In this document: positions 1-5,769 of the stretch, one piece after another | Numbering within the stretch: the stretch's first letter is position 1 | Layout of the letters: each line of letters opens with the position of its first letter | Assembly (NCBI GenBank): GCA_934216375.1 | Contig: CAKQBP010000083.1 | Coordinates: 1 to 6,273, forward strand | Direction of reading: 5' to 3' | Length of the DNA: 6,273 bases | From: an uncultured Veillonella sp. | GTDB lineage: Bacteria; Bacillota; Negativicutes; Veillonellales; Veillonellaceae | Notes under the pieces: generated by a model | Seen by the model: the letters and a program-made list of their open reading frames with translations, nothing else | Told to the model about the DNA's origin: nothing | The model's database searches: none | Made by a program: the position numbers and the translations under genes

Positions 1-234
1 ATGGCGCGCTAATTCCTTCGTATTCCACGAATGTAAAGATTTTTCATCCAGCGATATGGTGCCTTGTTTTATCTTGATAAGCCGCGCCAAAGCTTTCAAA
101 AACGTTGATTTTCCCGAACCATTTGGACCAATAATAGATATTATTTCCGGTTTATCAAAGACGATAGATTGATTCTCCAGTATCAATCGTTTTCCATAAC
201 CTACCGTTATATTATCGACTATTAACACACTCAT
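1..234 (-). CDS. ABC transporter ATP-binding protein, FecE/BtuD type (N-terminal 78 residues; 3' end beyond window)
   Basis: This is the beginning of the ATPase that would power the neighbouring FecCD-type permease from the cytoplasmic face. The visible 78 residues begin MSVLIVDNITVGYGKR, with an A-loop-like Tyr13. A perfect Walker A motif, GPNGSGKST, lies at residues 36-44, followed by the usual helix and a Q/D-containing strand turn. The reading frame is open to the left edge, so the Q-loop, signature motif, Walker B and H-loop lie outside the window. The ATG (234-232) overlaps the permease stop codon in an ATGA arrangement, and a G-rich Shine-Dalgarno-like stretch (AAAGGGGTGG) sits just upstream inside the permease gene. 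Both point to translational coupling. Family assignment as an iron-chelate/cobalamin-type ATPase rests on the Walker A plus its neighbours. The substrate cannot be read from this fragment. Confidence 0.93.
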   Translation of the reverse strand, partial: MSVLIVDNITVGYGKRLILENQSIVFDKPEIISIIGPNGSGKSTFLKALARLIKIKQGTISLDEKSLHSWNTKELARH

Positions 235-1232
235 CTTCGCCCCACCCCTTTCAATAGATACAAGAAGAATGGAGCACCCAAGAAGCTCATCAGTACGCCT
301 ACAGGAATTTCACCGGGCGCAATCATCATGCGCGCCAATGTATCTGCATAAACAATTAATATGCCACCAAAGACCATAGACGTAGGAATCAAGTAACGAT
401 AATCCACACCTACGATGAGGCGCGCCACATGAGGTACTATAAGACCTACAAATCCCAACATCCCCGACACGCTCACCGCTGATGCGGCTAACAAAGAGGC
501 TAATACGAGTAAGGACAATCGACATCTTTCAACATGTACCCCCAAGGTACGTGCCGTGTCATCACCTAAACTGAGCAATGTAAGCCATCTGATAGATATC
601 ATAGATCCAATAATGCCTATAGCCGTATAAGGCCAAATCATCATCACATCGTCCCAACTGCGCCCTACAAAACCACCTGCCATCCAGCTCACCGTTCCTT
701 GAACACGATCTGGATAAAAAACGGACAGAATCGTATTAAACCCGCCGAAGAAAGCGGCTACAGCCACACCGGCTAAGATAAGGCGCAACGGATTGAGTCC
801 ACCTTGCCAAGAAATACCGTAAACCAAAAACGATGCCACTAACGCACCAACAAAAGCACCAATAGGAACAAGCATAACGTAAGTAGGCATGAGAATCATA
901 ATAATCATAGCCGCCAAAGCACCGCCAGAGGTAATGCCAATAATGCCAGGATCCGCCAAAGGATTTCGCAAGATACCTTGTAAAATCACGCCAGCTAAGG
1001 CAAGATTCATGCCCGCTAAGAATCCCACTACAACACGTGGTAAGCGTATAGTCATGATAATTTGACCAATTTTTGATGTATCGCCACCCGTTATGATTTG
1101 GTATAATTCGCTCCAAGTTAATGGAACGGCGCCCAATTTCATACTCAGCAACACACCTGCTATTAACAGAATCAGCGCAGCCACAAAAACGCGTAAGCCA
1201 CGACGTTCCTGCACATTAATGAGATTGTCCAT
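231..1232 (-). CDS. FecCD/BtuC-family ABC transporter permease (iron-chelate type)
   Basis: This is an inner-membrane permease of the type II importer family (FecC/FecD, FhuB, BtuC, HmuU), which acts as a dimer to pass siderophore, haem or cobalamin to the cytoplasm. From the chosen start it has 333 residues, normal for the family. Hallmarks in order are RLPR (63-66), a GVILQ segment (81-85), RNPLADPGIIG (89-99), the cytoplasmic loop SLGDDTARTLGV (about 221-232, the ATPase-coupling region), GLIVPH (263-268) and GEIPVG (307-312). Hydrophobic segments run along the whole length, fitting about ten membrane helices. The frame stays open upstream to 1292, but the ATG at 1232 is preceded by AAAAGGTG at good spacing, while the extra 20 residues (rich in Arg, Cys and Tyr) look non-native. 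It overlaps the binding-protein gene by 17 bp and the ATPase gene by 4 bp, so the three probably share one transcript. Function is firm; the substrate is inferred only from context. Confidence 0.96.
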   Translation of the reverse strand: MDNLINVQERRGLRVFVAALILLIAGVLLSMKLGAVPLTWSELYQIITGGDTSKIGQIIMTIRLPRVVVGFLAGMNLALAGVILQGILRNPLADPGIIGITSGGALAAMIIMILMPTYVMLVPIGAFVGALVASFLVYGISWQGGLNPLRLILAGVAVAAFFGGFNTILSVFYPDRVQGTVSWMAGGFVGRSWDDVMMIWPYTAIGIIGSMISIRWLTLLSLGDDTARTLGVHVERCRLSLLVLASLLAASAVSVSGMLGFVGLIVPHVARLIVGVDYRYLIPTSMVFGGILIVYADTLARMMIAPGEIPVGVLMSFLGAPFFLYLLKGVGRR

Positions 1233-2199
1233 ATAACACCTTTTCCGCATATAATAACACTTGATCCATTCGGGCGGTCGGCACCGACGCAAACAACGGA
1301 CCCGGCAAGACCTCTATATTCCCATTAGCAATAGCAGGTACATTCTGCCATGCCGGCGTTTTAAAAGCCTTTTTAAAAGCTGCTATATCTTTCTCACCGC
1401 TACTGCCATGATTAATCAAGATAACCTTGTCACAATCAAGAACGGCCATCGTCTCCAGATTAAGCGGAATATATCCATCCAAAGCATTCTCCGATACATC
1501 CTGCGGCAAATATACATCAGCCACATTTTTTGCCCCTAATCTTTGGAGAATATCTCCCACATATGTTTTACTGGAGGCTAGTTGGTAACTCGTAGGTGTC
1601 CCAAAAACGATGAGGACACGCGGTGCAGACTCATCTTTATGACGCTGTATGATTTCCGTTAGGATATCATTATATTTCTGGACCAACGCAGCCGCCTCCC
1701 TATCATGACCAGTCATAGCGCCCACATGCCGAATATGGTCCATGATGTCATCATAATTGGAGGATAGATGGTAAAAGCTAGGAATATGATTCGCATTAAA
1801 TGCTTTGCGCAACGCCGTTTGAAACGGCATGGCAATGCCGATAACGAGATTCGGATCGGACATAATAATTCGTTCAATACTTGGAGATACAGCACTATTC
1901 ATATTTGGATACTGTGCAATTTTAGCCTGCACATCTGCCGGTAACTCCCTTGAATTTACTACGCCTACCGGGCTAACACCTAAAGCGATGAGTAATTCGC
2001 TATCTGCCGAAGAAATAGATACTACTCGACTTGCCACACTCGGCAACGACACAATTTGCTTCGTATCATCTTCAATCTGAATAGCACCTGCCTCACTGAA
2101 TACCTCTCGCTTGCCTTCAAAACTTATACCCGTAGTGAAAGCCCCCACAACGGCAACAATACCCAATAAACATAATAATGGCTTATTGATAATGATCAC
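1216..2199 (-). CDS. Periplasmic substrate-binding protein, FecB/BtuF/FhuD type (helical-backbone class III)
   Basis: This is the carrier that collects substrate delivered through the outer-membrane receptor and hands it to the permease. It has 327 residues, within the family range. The N-terminus has a lysine followed by a hydrophobic stretch (about residues 8-22), giving an export signal or anchor. Family features are the first-lobe opening ASRVVSISSADSELLIALG (57-74), the segment PSIERIIMSDPNLVI (106-120) typical of this fold, the long central helix around 150-190, the second-lobe strand PRVLIVFG (193-200), TYVGDILQRLGAKNVAD (212-228), and the C-terminal WQNVPAIANGNIEVLPG region (284-300). 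No lipobox cysteine is visible: Cys10 is preceded by PLL, so the protein is probably soluble in the periplasm or held by an uncleaved signal. This differs from the lipoprotein form usual in monoderm Firmicutes. The first codon in this frame is GTG at 2199, but that GTG lies within the best Shine-Dalgarno, so the true start may be a few codons downstream. The ligand cannot be determined from sequence. Confidence 0.93.
   Translation of the reverse strand: MIIINKPLLCLLGIVAVVGAFTTGISFEGKREVFSEAGAIQIEDDTKQIVSLPSVASRVVSISSADSELLIALGVSPVGVVNSRELPADVQAKIAQYPNMNSAVSPSIERIIMSDPNLVIGIAMPFQTALRKAFNANHIPSFYHLSSNYDDIMDHIRHVGAMTGHDREAAALVQKYNDILTEIIQRHKDESAPRVLIVFGTPTSYQLASSKTYVGDILQRLGAKNVADVYLPQDVSENALDGYIPLNLETMAVLDCDKVILINHGSSGEKDIAAFKKAFKTPAWQNVPAIANGNIEVLPGPLFASVPTARMDQVLLYAEKVLYGQSH
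1237..1244 (-). promoter_or_regulatory. Ribosome binding site deciding the permease start
   Basis: On the minus strand AAAAGGTG lies four bases before the ATG at 1232-1230 (six bases from the GG core). It favours that start over the upstream in-frame ATG at 1250 and over the longer open frame reaching 1292. The site lies inside the 3' end of the binding-protein gene, which fits coupled translation. Confidence 0.7.
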
Positions 2200-2202
2200 C
2201 TC
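2188..2202 (-). promoter_or_regulatory. Shine-Dalgarno overlapping the GTG start of the binding-protein gene
   Basis: The minus strand reads GAGGTG at 2202-2197, immediately followed by ATC ATT ATC. The annotated GTG start (2199-2197) is therefore the end of the only strong Shine-Dalgarno in the region, and nothing comparable lies further upstream. If this element acts as the ribosome binding site, initiation would fall on the ATT at 2193 or the ATC at 2190, both in frame and at workable spacing. The latter would give a tidy signal peptide beginning with Asn-Lys-Pro after the initiator. No in-frame ATG or TTG lies within suitable distance. Which codon is used is unresolved. Confidence 0.4.
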
Positions 2203-2233
2203 GCAGATAACTTATGCAAGCTAAACCTCATAG

Positions 2234-2250
2234 ATTATAATTTCAAATTA
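2234..2250 (-). promoter_or_regulatory. Possible weak promoter -10 box and overlapping 13-bp palindrome
   Basis: A consensus -10 hexamer TATAAT lies at 2239-2234 on the minus strand, about 35 bp before the GTG of the binding-protein gene. The hexamer 17 bp upstream (ATATAG) is a poor -35. A perfect 6-1-6 palindrome TAATTT-C-AAATTA (2238-2250) touches it, which would suit an operator. The region is so AT-rich that both could be chance. Confidence 0.25.
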
Positions 2251-2262
2251 ATGCCACTATAT

Positions 2263-2306
2263 TATGTATGAAATACATGCATTAAAGCCTCAGCATTTCA
2301 TACATA
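2263..2306. repeat. Inverted repeat, 12-bp arms, with a nested 6-3-6 palindrome
   Basis: TATGTATGAAAT at 2263-2274 is perfectly complementary to ATTTCATACATA at 2295-2306, with a 20-base loop. The left arm also takes part in a second, overlapping palindrome, ATGTAT-GAA-ATACAT (2264-2278), so the two foldings exclude each other. No T-tract follows on the minus strand, so it does not look like a standard intrinsic terminator. It could be a protein operator, an mRNA-processing or stabilising hairpin, or a switch between two structures ahead of the binding-protein gene. The role is unknown. Confidence 0.7.
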
Positions 2307-2322
2307 CATTAATATCTCACTA

Positions 2323-4386
2323 TTACATACGCAGGTTAAGGCCCATGCGATAAGTGGCGCCATGAATATCTCGTAAGTCTTGTTTTTCACCAAATATATT
2401 TTCAACCCCTACATACATGGATGCATTATCATTCAACTGACGAGTCACCATAACATTCCAAGTTTGAATATTTTTCTTTTTCGGGATGCTGAGACGTGGG
2501 TTAACAACGATAGCATCGATGCCATCGAGGTAGTTAATGTAATAATTACCCCAGAACGCACCAGTCCAGCGATCTTGATGATAATTAACACCACCACTGA
2601 ATACATGGCGACCACGGTTTAACAGACGGTCGTGAGTCACGTCATTTTTGGCATCCAAATATGTATAGTTGCCGAATACATCCCATTTATTATTGAGTCT
2701 ATGATTTACAGATAATTCCACACCTTGCAATACAGCACGAGGTAAATTGGAATACGAAACATAAATTCGGCGATTTGCCATATCAATACGATTAGCACCG
2801 CTTTCAATATAATTTTTAATAACATTGTGGAAATAGGACGCCTTAACATTTGTCCGTTTCCAATCTTTTTCTACAGAGAAATCAAAGTTATAAGAGCTTT
2901 CAGGTTTCAAATTAGGATTACCTTGCAAATATATATCGAAAGCCCCTAATCGCCCTCTCGGCACATTAGATGCCATAAGCCAATGATGATACATTTCCGT
3001 CATACCAGGTGTGGAGTAGCCTGCACCGTAATTCATTTTAAAACGGAGACTATCATTTGCTTTATAGGTAACACCAATCTTAGGCGACCAATGGCTATCA
3101 AATGCATTTGACGTATCGTAGCGAACAGCAGGAATAATTACCCATTTACGACTAGGTTTCCATTGATGTTGCACAAAGTAACTACCGTAATTAATGGTTG
3201 CCTTACCCGCGGTATCTGTAATGCCTTCTCGAGTTCTTGACCATGCTATGGATCCATTATTAATACGCGTACTAATCGCTTCCTGACGGCGGAATTGAAC
3301 GCCATACGTCAAGAGATTCTTCTTATCAATTGCCGTGTTAACCTGTGCGTCTGTAATCCATTCTTTATTATAATATTCATCCCAAATGGATAGTTTTTTT
3401 ATGCCACCCGTGCGCTTATATTGATCATAAGTGTCTTTGTAATGATTGTAGTAAGACTGCACCATAAGCGATGACCGGCCGCGACGGCCATTCCAACGAA
3501 GACCTGTGCTTGTAGTAGTCGTATTTTTATCAACCGATTGAGTTAATGCGCTACCCTTTTTCGTATTCATATCCAAATCTTCAGTTTCTCGATCTATAAA
3601 GAAGGAAAATTTATCCCTTTTTCCCGCTTGATAAGATACGTCAAAATGAAGCGGTATCCGGTCACCATGATAGTTATTATCCGAGCCAGAATCATTATTT
3701 CCCGCTATATTCCTACGAATTCCAGCACCAATCGATCCGTTCCACTTCCCTTTTTGTCCGCTACGAGCCAATACATTGAAGTTATACCCTGTCGCACTCG
3801 ATGCATCACGACGAGAGATTTCAGTATTAACCTCTACACTTGGCTTTCTGGATTGCTTTGTAATAATATTAATAACCCCACCATTCGCCTCAGAACCATA
3901 AAGGGCACTCGACGGACCACGCGTTATTTCGATGCGTTCCACATTATCCATGCCTTGGCGAAGCCAGCCCATGGCGTTAGCTCTCGTTTTCGTCAATTCT
4001 CCCGTAACACGTCGTCCATCAATAAGAATTAATGTATGACGAGATTCGGCACCACGCATCGTAATATTTTGTCCACCGTGGGCATCGGTGCTGAAAGCAA
4101 CGCCTGGCACACTTTGTAAGGCTTGCTCTAAATTACGATATTGGCGACTTTTAATTTCTTCTTGTGAAATAATCGTTGTCGCAATTGGTACATCCCGAAC
4201 TAAAGCCTCCGTACGAGTAGCGGTAACCGTAATATCTTTCATACGTCTTGACTGCTCATCGCTTGCATTATTTTGAGATTCATTCACACTAACTACACTT
4301 GTAGAACTATTATTTTCTGCACCTACCACACCTACAGCAGATGTTAGATACACAACACATAACAGTGCTGCCCATGATTTTTTCAT
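2323..4386 (-). CDS. TonB-dependent outer-membrane receptor (CirA/BtuB-like)
   Basis: This is a ligand-gated outer-membrane channel that imports a chelate using energy passed on by TonB. It has 687 residues. A signal peptide (residues 1-23, cleavage likely after VVGA) is followed by a short polar linker and a TonB box, DITVTAT (51-57). The plug domain covers roughly 58-178 and shows typical marks: DVPIATTIISQEEI (65-78), SVPGV (92-96), MRGAESRHTLILIDGRR (110-126), VERIEITRGPSSALYGSEANGGVINII (149-175). The rest is a 22-strand-type barrel with alternating polar/aromatic strands and the late conserved GVENIFGEK near the C-terminus. The last residue is Met rather than the usual aromatic one. An in-frame GTG lies one codon upstream (4389), but the ATG at 4386 sits at better spacing from GGAGGTG. 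The gene has its own promoter and lies between the TonB/ExbBD operon and the ABC importer. Iron chelate or haem is the likely cargo, by inference. Confidence 0.96.
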   Translation of the reverse strand: MKKSWAALLCVVYLTSAVGVVGAENNSSTSVVSVNESQNNASDEQSRRMKDITVTATRTEALVRDVPIATTIISQEEIKSRQYRNLEQALQSVPGVAFSTDAHGGQNITMRGAESRHTLILIDGRRVTGELTKTRANAMGWLRQGMDNVERIEITRGPSSALYGSEANGGVINIITKQSRKPSVEVNTEISRRDASSATGYNFNVLARSGQKGKWNGSIGAGIRRNIAGNNDSGSDNNYHGDRIPLHFDVSYQAGKRDKFSFFIDRETEDLDMNTKKGSALTQSVDKNTTTTSTGLRWNGRRGRSSLMVQSYYNHYKDTYDQYKRTGGIKKLSIWDEYYNKEWITDAQVNTAIDKKNLLTYGVQFRRQEAISTRINNGSIAWSRTREGITDTAGKATINYGSYFVQHQWKPSRKWVIIPAVRYDTSNAFDSHWSPKIGVTYKANDSLRFKMNYGAGYSTPGMTEMYHHWLMASNVPRGRLGAFDIYLQGNPNLKPESSYNFDFSVEKDWKRTNVKASYFHNVIKNYIESGANRIDMANRRIYVSYSNLPRAVLQGVELSVNHRLNNKWDVFGNYTYLDAKNDVTHDRLLNRGRHVFSGGVNYHQDRWTGAFWGNYYINYLDGIDAIVVNPRLSIPKKKNIQTWNVMVTRQLNDNASMYVGVENIFGEKQDLRDIHGATYRMGLNLRM

Positions 4387-4390
4387 CACA

Positions 4391-4397
4391 CACCTCC
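4391..4397 (-). promoter_or_regulatory. Ribosome binding site of the receptor gene
   Basis: GGAGGTG on the minus strand is a near-perfect anti-16S match. From the GGAGG core the ATG at 4386 is six bases away, while the GTG at 4389 is only three, so the ATG is preferred. Confidence 0.8.
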
Positions 4398-4444
4398 AGA
4401 AAATATATTAGGGCTCTAATAGTATAAAACGATATCTAATCTCA

Positions 4445-4473
4445 ATTATATATTCATCAGGAATAACTATCAA
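4445..4473 (-). promoter_or_regulatory. Sigma-70-type promoter for the receptor gene
   Basis: On the minus strand TTGATA (4473-4468, five of six consensus bases) is separated by exactly 17 bp from TATAAT (4450-4445, perfect). Transcription would start near 4438 and give a leader of about 50 bases before the ATG. That is too short for a cobalamin riboswitch or similar leader element. It lies just downstream of the terminator that closes the tonB operon, so the receptor is transcribed independently. Confidence 0.75.
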
Positions 4474-4477
4474 TATT
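4459..4477 (-). promoter_or_regulatory. Possible Fur-like operator over the receptor promoter
   Basis: The 19 bases centred on TGATAGTTATT match the classical Fur box (GATAATGATAATCATTATC) at about 12 of 19 positions by hand alignment. The left half is well kept and the right half weak. It covers the -35 box, where a repressor would block RNA polymerase. Given the AT-richness of this gap the match is suggestive only, though iron-responsive control would suit a receptor and importer of this kind. Confidence 0.35.
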
Positions 4478-4510
4478 ATTTTATGTTATCAAAGTAATAT
4501 ATATACATAT

Positions 4511-4544
4511 AAAAAAAATAGTATCTATAAAGATACTAGTTTTT
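4511..4544 (-). terminator. Intrinsic terminator after the tonB gene
   Basis: A perfect 7-bp stem, TAGTATC (4519-4525) with GATACTA (4532-4538), encloses a 6-base loop. On the minus strand it is followed by eight T residues (4518-4511), and it begins only about 14 bases after the TonB stop codon. The A/T runs on both sides would let it work in either direction, but only the minus strand carries a gene leading into it. It separates exbB-exbD-tonB from the receptor unit. Confidence 0.85.
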
Positions 4545-4552
4545 CATTATAC

Positions 4553-5356
4553 TTATAAATTATAGTGAATTATAATATCTGCATATTGCTGTGTACCTGT
4601 AGAATTTTCAGCACCACCCACACTATAAGCATATTCCCTAGCATGTTCTGATAACATAGGATCATCAGAATTAAGAACTTCCACACTGGCAACACTGCCA
4701 CCTGGGGCAAAATAAATTCTTAGTGTCACATCACCTTGAATCCCCATAGTATATGCATCTGTAGGGTAATTACTATTAATTGCACTTTGTAAATTACTCC
4801 AATACCCATCATAACTAAATGTGCCGCCACCACCGACATCAACTTCAGTACCTCCGGTACCTTCACGATCGCTACGCCCTTCTCCTCCACCTGTTGATGC
4901 ATACCCGATTCCAGAACCTTCAGTTCCGACAAGTCCACTCCCCGTATTGCTACCAACAGAAGATTGTTTAACCGTTCCTATTTCACCAGCACTCGCTTGT
5001 TGACTAGACGGACTTACATCACTTTTTGTAGGAACAGCAGAGTTTCCATTTTGTCCTCCATGACCGGCTCCTCCGTTATCAAGTTGAACATTATTATTTT
5101 CCAATTCTTTTGAGTGTTGGATCTCATGAGCTTTTTCTTCTTTAATTTGCTCTTTAATTTCCTCTACTTGTTTCTCTGCTTCCTGTTCCGTTAGAAAATT
5201 AATTTGTAACGATCCAGCCATCTGAGATTCGATATAATCAGAAAAAGAAATAAAAGCAACACCCACCGTAATAATACTTATAATGGTAGCAATAACAAAG
5301 GCTTTTTTATAGGTCATATGTGGATATTTCCACACATCTACATATTGTTTCGCCAT
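4553..5356 (-). CDS. tonB: TonB-like energy transducer with glycine-rich spacer
   Basis: It is predicted to carry energy from the ExbB-ExbD proton channel across the periplasm to outer-membrane receptors. The 267 residues are laid out as a short cytoplasmic tail (1-17), one membrane helix (about 18-38), a charged Glu/Lys-rich helical stretch (about 56-86), a Gly/Ser-rich spacer (about 93-180, 26 glycines and only two prolines), and a C-terminal TonB-type domain (about 182-267). That domain includes NYP (196-198), GDVTLRIYFAPGGSVASVEVLNS (208-230) and a closing hydrophobic strand, IIIHYNL. Two classical traits are missing: the proline-rich rod, and a histidine in the membrane helix (the SxxxH signature). 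The start ATG follows TAGGTGAT, a Shine-Dalgarno that overlaps the exbD stop 8 bp upstream. Neighbouring exbD and exbB make the TonB role convincing. A TolA-like or otherwise specialised transducer is the main alternative. Confidence 0.88.
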   Translation of the reverse strand: MAKQYVDVWKYPHMTYKKAFVIATIISIITVGVAFISFSDYIESQMAGSLQINFLTEQEAEKQVEEIKEQIKEEKAHEIQHSKELENNNVQLDNGGAGHGGQNGNSAVPTKSDVSPSSQQASAGEIGTVKQSSVGSNTGSGLVGTEGSGIGYASTGGGEGRSDREGTGGTEVDVGGGGTFSYDGYWSNLQSAINSNYPTDAYTMGIQGDVTLRIYFAPGGSVASVEVLNSDDPMLSEHAREYAYSVGGAENSTGTQQYADIIIHYNL

Positions 5357-5364
5357 AACATCAC

Positions 5365-5769
5365 CTATTTATTAACAGTGGCAATACTAATACTTGCAGC
5401 GCCGGCTAATTTCATATCATCCATTAATTCTACGACCTTGCCATAACTCAAATCCTTGTCAGCACGAATAAGGAAGTTTTGATTTTTATTCTCTCCAATT
5501 TTGGCTTTCACAGAGCTAATTAGCTGTTCTTTCGTCACATATCCATCATCAATCATCAACTGCCCAGATTTTTCAAAATCAATTAAAACCGGGCGCAACT
5601 CAGCGGACTGCTGTGTTTTCGTTTTTGGTAGCATAATAGACAAGGATTGTTGTGGAATCGTATATATGGTGCTAATCATAAAAAATACGAGCAAGAAAAA
5701 GATGATATCAATCATAGGGATAATCATCAAAGTAGGCTTTTCTCCCTCCATACGGCTCATTCGTTTCAT
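5365..5769 (-). CDS. exbD: ExbD/TolR-family proton-channel subunit
   Basis: This is the inner-membrane partner of ExbB; the ExbB-ExbD complex uses the proton gradient to energise TonB. It has 134 residues, close to the usual 135-145. A short cytoplasmic N-terminus is followed by one membrane helix, IIPMIDIIFFLLVFFMIST (about 16-34). Within it Asp21 matches the single essential membrane aspartate of the family (Asp25 in E. coli ExbD). The periplasmic domain runs from about 43 to the end, with FLIRADKDLSYGKVVELMDDMKLAG (99-123) resembling the conserved ExbD/TolR closing motif. The ATG overlaps the exbB stop by 4 bp (ATGA), and a GGGGG stretch lies eight bases upstream. ExbD rather than TolR is preferred because a TonB-like gene and a receptor follow; no tolB or pal is visible. 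Confidence 0.94.
   Translation of the reverse strand: MKRMSRMEGEKPTLMIIPMIDIIFFLLVFFMISTIYTIPQQSLSIMLPKTKTQQSAELRPVLIDFEKSGQLMIDDGYVTKEQLISSVKAKIGENKNQNFLIRADKDLSYGKVVELMDDMKLAGAASISIATVNK

Larger units (their letters stand above)
2200..2322 (-). other. Intergenic gap between receptor and binding-protein genes
   Basis: This 123-bp AT-rich gap has no credible coding sequence. It holds a 12-bp inverted repeat, a nested 15-bp palindrome, a 13-bp palindrome and a TATAAT on the minus strand (2239-2234) without a good -35 partner. No T-run follows either hairpin, so read-through from the receptor gene into the ABC genes is possible. A separate weak promoter here is also possible; the sequence does not decide between them. 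Confidence 0.5.

Noticed and set aside
736..1116. Open frame of 126 codons on the minus strand
   Set aside because: It lies inside the permease gene in another frame, with composition rich in Trp, Tyr and Cys typical of a shadow frame.
231..1292. Longer permease reading frame with 20 extra N-terminal residues
   Set aside because: The extension is Arg/Cys/Tyr-rich, would overlap the binding-protein gene by 77 bp, and lacks a Shine-Dalgarno; the ATG at 1232 has a good one.
2263..2306. Intrinsic terminator after the receptor gene
   Set aside because: The stem is perfect but AT-rich with a 20-base loop, and no T-run follows on the minus strand.
3628..4032. Plus-strand open frame of 134 codons antisense to the receptor
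   Set aside because: It is opposite a strongly supported gene, shows no recognisable domain, and no ribosome binding site was seen. The same applies to other plus-strand frames at 1261-1539, 1829-2080, 2380-2622, 4088-4276, 4821-5003 and 5501-5854.
4390..4552. Cobalamin riboswitch or other structured leader upstream of the receptor
   Set aside because: The space between the promoter and the start gives a leader of only about 50 bases, and no riboswitch-like conserved core was seen.
4726..4956. Minus-strand open frame of 76 codons within the tonB gene
   Set aside because: Shadow frame of the Gly-rich spacer and C-terminal domain; no independent support.
4817..5080. Tandem DNA repeat in the glycine-rich coding region
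   Set aside because: The protein is low complexity but the codons vary, and no regular repeat unit is visible at the DNA level.
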